From positions 1 through 37,913 of the forward strand of contig JAQBNT010000065.1 of assembly GCA_028288445.1 (NCBI GenBank): 37,913 nucleotides of DNA. Reading direction: 5' to 3'. The position numbers were made by a program, and so were the translations under genes. Below the pieces are notes generated by a model. It worked only from the letters and a program-made list of their open reading frames with translations. It did not search any database and was not told the origin of the DNA. This stretch comes from Hymenobacter sp. (lineage in GTDB: Bacteria > Bacteroidota > Bacteroidia > Cytophagales > Hymenobacteraceae). Below, piece after piece: positions 33,224 to 37,913 of this stretch. The stretch's first letter is position 1; each line of letters begins with the position of its first letter.

Positions 33224-33701
33224 TGCCTTCACCGTACTCGAGCTCCTGCTCGTCATGGTCGTCAGCGCTCTGCTCTTCAGCATGGCCTACGCCGCGCTGC
33301 GCATGGTACAGCGCCAGCAACGGGCCATCGAGCGTAAATCATTGGTGATGAGTCAGGTTAGCACTTGGCAAACGGCGTTGGCGGCGGATTTCCGGGCCGG
33401 TGCTATCATAGCTGTGGTGGATGACCAAGTGCGCTGTGAACGCGAGGGCCGGCAGATACTCTATACGTTCCGGGATTCGGTGCTGGTGCGCGAGCAGGGG
33501 GAAGTCATCGATACGTTGCCATTGCCGGTGCGCGAATACATTTACTACTGGCAGGGGCAGCCCCGCATGAGCGGCTTCATCGATGAGCTGGCCATCACGG
33601 CGGGCACGACGGCCCGCGATACCTTTTACCTGCAAGCCTCGGCGCACTACACGGCGCAACAGCTGGTCCTATCTCTGTCCCCGACTTCTTCTCCTTTATG
33701 A
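33198..33701 (+). CDS. GspJ/PilW-like minor pseudopilin
   Basis: A 167-residue pilin-like protein with a classical N-terminal segment: leader MHRRPSPLSA, then FTVLELLLVMVVSALLFSM with Glu-5 conserved. A coiled helical neck (RMVQRQQRAIERKSLVMSQ) and a soluble domain follow. Size and position after the I-like gene point to GspJ, part of the pseudopilus tip. ATG at 33198 is used; TTG at 33192 would add two residues only. The stop overlaps the GspF start by four bases. Confidence 0.7.
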   Translation: MHRRPSPLSAFTVLELLLVMVVSALLFSMAYAALRMVQRQQRAIERKSLVMSQVSTWQTALAADFRAGAIIAVVDDQVRCEREGRQILYTFRDSVLVREQGEVIDTLPLPVREYIYYWQGQPRMSGFIDELAITAGTTARDTFYLQASAHYTAQQLVLSLSPTSSPL

Positions 33702-34846
33702 GTACTGGTCTGCGCCTGCGCCCCGCCGCCCCGACCGTAGCGCCCCCCTCCTCCGCAACGGGTGAGCAGCTAGGCACCCTTCTGAAACGGGACATTTCCT
33801 TTGGGAACCGGGGCAAGCCTACCGCGAAGCAGCGCGAGGCTCTCTACCTAGAACTGGGCATGTTGCTCGGGGCCGGCGTTGATATCAAAACGGCGCTAGA
33901 CTTGCAGGTGGACCAGCACAAAGGGGCTTTACGAACGACGCTCGAAGAATTGCGTAGCGCCGTGGTGAGCGGCAGCACGGTGGCCGCCGCCTTGGAAGCA
34001 TCAGGGCATTTCTCCGCCTACGAGTTTCACAGTGTGCGGATTGGGGAAGAGACCGGCCGCTTGGCCGACATTCTGCACGAGCTGGCCCGCTACTACACCC
34101 GCCAAATCAAGCAGCGCCGACAACTGCTGCAAGCCCTGGCGTATCCGGCACTAGTCCTCTCCACAGCTGCCGGGGCGGTGCTGTTCATGCTGCGCTTCAT
34201 CGTGCCGATGTTCGCCGACGTTTTCCGGCGCTTCGGCGGCGAATTGCCGCCCCTGACGCAGGCCATCGTGCGCCTGTCGGCCGGCGTGCGGGAGCACGGA
34301 CTGCTCGGCATCGCGCTCGTGCTAGGCCTCGCGCTTCTGGTCCGCTGGTTGGTTAGCATGCCGGCCTATCGCTACTTGCTTAGCCGCTTTATGCTGCGTA
34401 TCCCTATCCTGGGACCGCTGCTGCGGGGTGTGTACCTGGGCCGCCTTTGCGGGTCTTTGGCCTTGCTCACCGGCGCGCACGTCCCGTTGCTGCAAGCACT
34501 GGCCCTGGCCCGACAGATGCTCAGCTTTGCCCCGCTGGCGCGGGCGTTGCAAGAGGTGGAGGCACGGGTGCTCCTGGGCGCGCCGCTGCACAACAGCCTG
34601 CAGGAGTTTAGCTTTTTATTCGATGCCCGGCTGGTGGCCCTGGTTAAGGTGGGAGAAGAGGTCAACAAACTGGATTATTTTTTCAACCTGCTGGCCCAAC
34701 AGTACGGCGAGGAGGTCGACCACCGGGCTGCCTTGCTGAGCACGGCCCTGGAGCCGCTCATCATGCTTTTCCTGGGGGGAGTAGTGGGCCTGATTCTCAT
34801 CGGCATGTACCTGCCCATCTTCCAGATTAGCAATGCCATTCAATAA
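33698..34846 (+). CDS. GspF/PilC-type inner-membrane platform protein
   Basis: A 382-residue polytopic protein with two GspF repeats. The first soluble repeat (about 40-150) has LGMLLGAGVDIKTALDLQ and HSVRIGEETGRLADILHELA, then the membrane helix ALVLSTAAGAVLFMLRFIVPM. The second has LCGSLALLTGAHVPLLQALA and ALVKVGEEVNKLDYFFNLLA, then the terminal helices with LIMLFLGGVVGLILIGMYLP. The motif pair GxDIxxAL and VxxGEExxxL is standard for T2SS/T4P F proteins. The first 40 residues are extra and likely disordered. It is the last gene of the plus operon and the platform partner of the GspE encoded on the other strand. Confidence 0.92.
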   Translation: MSTGLRLRPAAPTVAPPSSATGEQLGTLLKRDISFGNRGKPTAKQREALYLELGMLLGAGVDIKTALDLQVDQHKGALRTTLEELRSAVVSGSTVAAALEASGHFSAYEFHSVRIGEETGRLADILHELARYYTRQIKQRRQLLQALAYPALVLSTAAGAVLFMLRFIVPMFADVFRRFGGELPPLTQAIVRLSAGVREHGLLGIALVLGLALLVRWLVSMPAYRYLLSRFMLRIPILGPLLRGVYLGRLCGSLALLTGAHVPLLQALALARQMLSFAPLARALQEVEARVLLGAPLHNSLQEFSFLFDARLVALVKVGEEVNKLDYFFNLLAQQYGEEVDHRAALLSTALEPLIMLFLGGVVGLILIGMYLPIFQISNAIQ

Positions 34847-34883
34847 TGACGGTCGTCCGACAATGGGGGAGTGGAAACCGGTT

Positions 34884-34891
34884 TATATTTG
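34884..34891 (+). promoter_or_regulatory. Bacteroidota -7 promoter element for the GEVED protein
   Basis: TATATTTG matches TAnnTTTG exactly, 42 bases before the ATG at 34934. No clear TTTG -33 element lies 19-21 bases upstream. It suggests that the surface protein is transcribed separately from the secretion operon. Confidence 0.4.
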
Positions 34892-34933
34892 ATTTGCTAT
34901 TGTGATTATTTTCAACTGCTTAATTTCTACCTG

Positions 34934-37913
34934 ATGAAGCAATTCTACTTTTCTTTTTACCTTTTCCTTTTTACCGCTTTTGCTCTTCATCCGGCCCTGG
35001 TAGTGGCCCAGTGCCCCGTAGCGGCCGTCTGTACGCCTGGGCGGGCCAGCAACCCACAAGCAGCGGCGTTCGGCATGGGCATATTCCGGGTCCGGCTCGG
35101 CAGCATCGACACCACGACGGCGGGCACGACAGACGGCTATCAGAACTACAGCTGCACCCAGCGCACCCAACTCGCACCCGGCCTGAACTACCCCATCAGC
35201 ATCACCACCAATGCCAACACGGACGAGAACGTGCGCGTGTGGCTGGACTACAACAACGACGGGGCCTTCGACCCGATTGGCGAGCTATTGTTTTCGTCCA
35301 ACGGCGCCCGGCTACATACCGGCGTCACGGCGGTTATACCGGCCACGGCGGTGCTGGGCGTGCGCTTGCGCCTGCGCGTGGCCGCCGATGCGCAAACCTC
35401 GCCCATTCCCACTCCCTGCTCCACCCCGCAATATTCCCAGACCGAAGACTATGGCGTGCTGCTCGGCGTGCCCACCCAGCCGCCCGTGGCTGCCTTCATC
35501 GTCGATGCCACGCAGGCCTGCGGTGGCACATTCGGGTTTACCGACCTAAGCCAGCGAGGCCCCACCACGTGGCGCTGGACGTTTGGCGACGGCACCACCA
35601 GCGCGCTGCGCAACCCCAGCCACACCTATCCCCAGGCCGGCACCTACGCGGTGAAGCTGCGGGCCTGCAATGCCTTCGGCTGCGACTCGGTGACCCAGGC
35701 CACGGCCGTGACCTGGTACCCGGCCCTGGCAGTGCCCGCGCAGTGCACGCCCGCCACCAGCAGCTACTGCTGCGGCTACGGCATCACGCGGGTGAGCTTC
35801 GGGGGCCTGGCCCAGGCCTCGGCCGATGCGGCCGTGGGCTACGAAGATTTTACCTGCCGCCGCCGCTTCAGCGGGCAGCAAAACCAGGCGCTGCCGCTGC
35901 AAATCACCACGGGCGGCACCGGGCTCTACAACACGCGGGTTTACATCGACTACAACAACGACGGCACGTTTGACGAGGCCACGGAGCGCGCGTTTGAGGC
36001 CCTGAATGCGAGCAACCCCACGGGCACCATCCGGCTGGCCGGCGGTGGCCCCGTCAACACGCCCCTGCGCATGCGGGTCATCGCGGCGGCCAACGGGCAG
36101 GCCATCGGCAGCGCCTGCGCCAGCCTGGTGCTGGGCCAGGCCGAAGACTATAGCCTGGTCATTACCCCAACGGTGTGCACCGCGTTTACCACCATCGGTG
36201 CCCTGACGGGCAACTTTGCCGTGTGCCAGGGCGGGGACGTCCGGCTGGGCTTGTCGGCCGCGCCGGCCAGCAATGTATTCGTGCAGTGGCAAAGCTCGCC
36301 CGACAGCCTCGTGTGGACCAACGTGGTGGGGGCCAATGCCAATAGCCTGACGCTGACCGTGGTTAACACGGCCGCTTATTACCGGGTGCGGGCCACCTGC
36401 GGCACCGTGACCCGGACCACCGCCGCCCGCCGGGTGGTGCCCGACCCCAATATCTGCTACTGCGCCAGCTTGTACCGGAACGGGAACTGCAGCCCGCTCA
36501 TCGACCGCATTACGCGGGCCTGGATACCCCAGACGACGCTCGACCACACGGCGCGGCCGTGCGGGACCGTGGGCGACTCGGCGCATTACCACCTGCTGCC
36601 GACCGGCAACCAAACGGCCACGCTGCAACGCAACGGCACGTACGAGTTCAACGTGACGACCACCTACGCGCTGGAGGTTGGCCTGTGGATAGACTACGAC
36701 CACAACGGGCAGTTCGATGCCAGTGAGTTCACGCTGATTCCCCTGTCGGCCTCGCGGATTCCGCCGTATTCCGTTTTGTTCACCGTGCCGGCCACCGCGC
36801 AGCTGGGCCTGACGGGCATGCGCCTGCGCACGGCCGAAATTACGCCCACCTCGGATGCCTGCCAGCGGTTAAACTTCGGCGAAGCCTACGACTACCTCGT
36901 CACCATTGCCCCCGGCCAATGCCCTGCCCCGCTCAGCAAGGGCGCGGTGCTGGGCGCGCGCACGTTTTGCCCCGGCAGCCTGCCCCCGCTCAGCGTGCTG
37001 GGGCAGTCCATCGGCACGGCGCTGCAGTGGCAAACCTCGCCCGATAGCCTGACGTGGACCAACGTGGCCGGGGCCCAAACCCGGTTGCTAACCGGCGCAC
37101 CCCTGCCGGACAGTATGTACGTGCGCGTGCAATCGAGCTGCGGCACCGCCGTGGCCTACACGGCCGCCGTGTACGTGCGCCCCGACCCGCAATTGTGCTT
37201 TTGCCGCCCGCCCACCACCACGCAGTGCCCCCTGTTTGACGCGCTGACGGGCTTGCGCCTGGGCAACACGCCCCTGCGCACCCGGGGCTCGCCCTGCACC
37301 ACGGGCGCGGCGTACGGCTATTATCCGCCCGCCGCGCCCGCCAGTACCGCCACGCTGCTGCGCGGCATCGCCTACCCCTTCCTCACCTACGACCAGGGCA
37401 CCAATTACAGCGGCCCGCTCACCCGGCTGTGGCTGGACTACAACCACGACGGGGCCTTCACCGACGACGAAGCAACCATGCTCCGCTCCTACCCCCGGCA
37501 GGGCGATAGCCTGGCCACGTTCGTGGTGCCGGCCAATGCCCCGCTCGGCACGCTGCGCATGCGCGTGGTGTCGCACGAAGCCGGCGACTGGTTCAACAGC
37601 CGGACGCTGTGTTCCACCACCTCGACCGACACCCGCGACTACCTCGTGACCATTGCCGCGCCTACGCCGGCCCCCGGCGCTCCCGTGGCGGGCACCATCA
37701 CCGGCCCGCCCAGCCTGTGCCCCGGCCAGCGCCTGCGCCTGACGGTGGCCGGCTTTTCCTACGGGGCCACCCTGCGCTGGGAAGCGCAAACGGGCGGCAG
37801 CACGGCCGCCTGGCAGCCCATCGCCGGGGCCACCGGAACCGTGCTGCTAACCGCACCGTTTACGGCGGCGACCAGTTACCGGGTGGCAGCCACCGCCAAC
37901 GGGCTCACCACGT
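34934..37913 (+). CDS. Large secreted surface protein with GEVED, PKD and Ig-like modules (3' end outside window)
   Basis: An open frame of 993 codons without a stop, so the gene is partial at its 3' end. It starts with a signal peptide (FYLFLFTAFALHPALVVAQ). Four GEVED-type modules are marked by calcium-loop motifs DYNNDGAFD (D105), DYNNDGTFD (D339), DYDHNGQFD (D587) and DYNHDGAFT (D835), and close with EDYGVLL, EDYSLVI, YDYLVTI and RDYLVTI. One PKD domain (WRWTFGDGT, about 215) separates modules 1 and 2; Ig-like segments with WQSSPDSLVW and WQTSPDSLTW separate the later ones. Such proteins are adhesins or polymer-binding factors, usually exported by the type IX system with a C-terminal tag that would lie beyond the window. 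Its position 87 bases after GspF makes it a possible cargo of that machine instead. Confidence 0.88.
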   Translation, partial: MKQFYFSFYLFLFTAFALHPALVVAQCPVAAVCTPGRASNPQAAAFGMGIFRVRLGSIDTTTAGTTDGYQNYSCTQRTQLAPGLNYPISITTNANTDENVRVWLDYNNDGAFDPIGELLFSSNGARLHTGVTAVIPATAVLGVRLRLRVAADAQTSPIPTPCSTPQYSQTEDYGVLLGVPTQPPVAAFIVDATQACGGTFGFTDLSQRGPTTWRWTFGDGTTSALRNPSHTYPQAGTYAVKLRACNAFGCDSVTQATAVTWYPALAVPAQCTPATSSYCCGYGITRVSFGGLAQASADAAVGYEDFTCRRRFSGQQNQALPLQITTGGTGLYNTRVYIDYNNDGTFDEATERAFEALNASNPTGTIRLAGGGPVNTPLRMRVIAAANGQAIGSACASLVLGQAEDYSLVITPTVCTAFTTIGALTGNFAVCQGGDVRLGLSAAPASNVFVQWQSSPDSLVWTNVVGANANSLTLTVVNTAAYYRVRATCGTVTRTTAARRVVPDPNICYCASLYRNGNCSPLIDRITRAWIPQTTLDHTARPCGTVGDSAHYHLLPTGNQTATLQRNGTYEFNVTTTYALEVGLWIDYDHNGQFDASEFTLIPLSASRIPPYSVLFTVPATAQLGLTGMRLRTAEITPTSDACQRLNFGEAYDYLVTIAPGQCPAPLSKGAVLGARTFCPGSLPPLSVLGQSIGTALQWQTSPDSLTWTNVAGAQTRLLTGAPLPDSMYVRVQSSCGTAVAYTAAVYVRPDPQLCFCRPPTTTQCPLFDALTGLRLGNTPLRTRGSPCTTGAAYGYYPPAAPASTATLLRGIAYPFLTYDQGTNYSGPLTRLWLDYNHDGAFTDDEATMLRSYPRQGDSLATFVVPANAPLGTLRMRVVSHEAGDWFNSRTLCSTTSTDTRDYLVTIAAPTPAPGAPVAGTITGPPSLCPGQRLRLTVAGFSYGATLRWEAQTGGSTAAWQPIAGATGTVLLTAPFTAATSYRVAATANGLTT
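35060..37660 (+). repeat. Four GEVED-type protein modules in tandem
   Basis: The conserved Asp of the DYNxDG motif recurs at residues 105, 339, 587 and 835, giving spacings of 234, 248 and 248 residues. Each unit ends in a [E/Y/R]DY[G/S/L]V-like strand. The first spacing includes a PKD domain, the later two an Ig-like domain with a WQxSPDSLxW signature. Confidence 0.75.

Overview
The window looks like a chromosomal accessory stretch from a GC-rich Bacteroidota bacterium, most likely of the Hymenobacter type. The grounds are high GC content, TAnnTTTG-type promoter elements, GEVED/PKD surface modules, a lipoprotein with acidic residues just after the lipid cysteine, and little sign of Shine-Dalgarno sequences. 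No rRNA, complete tRNA, IS element or CRISPR array was found.

Region 1 (1-9671) is a defence island. A minus-strand operon at 948-6285 encodes a TerB_C-domain protein, a DUF2791/BrxD-type ATPase and an Lhr-like DEAD/DEAH helicase. That is the gene set of the known anti-phage system Shango (sngABC). A DEDDh exonuclease with its own promoter lies just downstream. On the plus strand follow an AbiEi/AbiEii type IV toxin-antitoxin pair and an orphan HNH-type protein. A 640-bp gene-free stretch (9672-10310) closes the island.

Region 2 (10311-22719) is a redox cluster and the most unusual part of the window. Its centre is a 1066-residue protein with an N-terminal catalase-like domain fused to a LodA/GoxA-type cysteine tryptophylquinone (CTQ) oxidase. 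It is translationally coupled to a LodB-like flavoprotein that would mature the quinone. Divergent from it are a GMC oxidoreductase, a PAS-cupin_5 fusion, a putative heme-binding beta-barrel protein, a ThDP-dependent decarboxylase/synthase-like enzyme and a RebO/VioA-like FAD amine oxidase. Three of these enzyme types normally produce H2O2, and two proteins look like heme proteins. I infer an amino-acid or amine oxidation pathway with built-in peroxide handling; the product is unknown.

Region 3 (23005-34846) is a nearly complete type II secretion / type IV pilus-like machine in two divergent operons around a 118-bp spacer. The minus operon holds pseudopilin G, an A24 prepilin peptidase, ATPase GspE, secretin GspD, GspL/PilN-like, GspM/PilO-like, an FN3 lipoprotein and a GspC/PilP-like protein. 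The plus operon holds a MORN/YwqK-like secreted protein, GspK-, I- and J-like pseudopilins and GspF. The lipoprotein and the MORN protein are not standard components.

Region 4 (34934 to the window end) is the first 993 codons of a large secreted surface protein. It has four GEVED-type modules about 240 residues apart, one PKD domain and Ig-like linkers, and it runs off the window. It may be cargo of the adjacent machine or of the type IX system.
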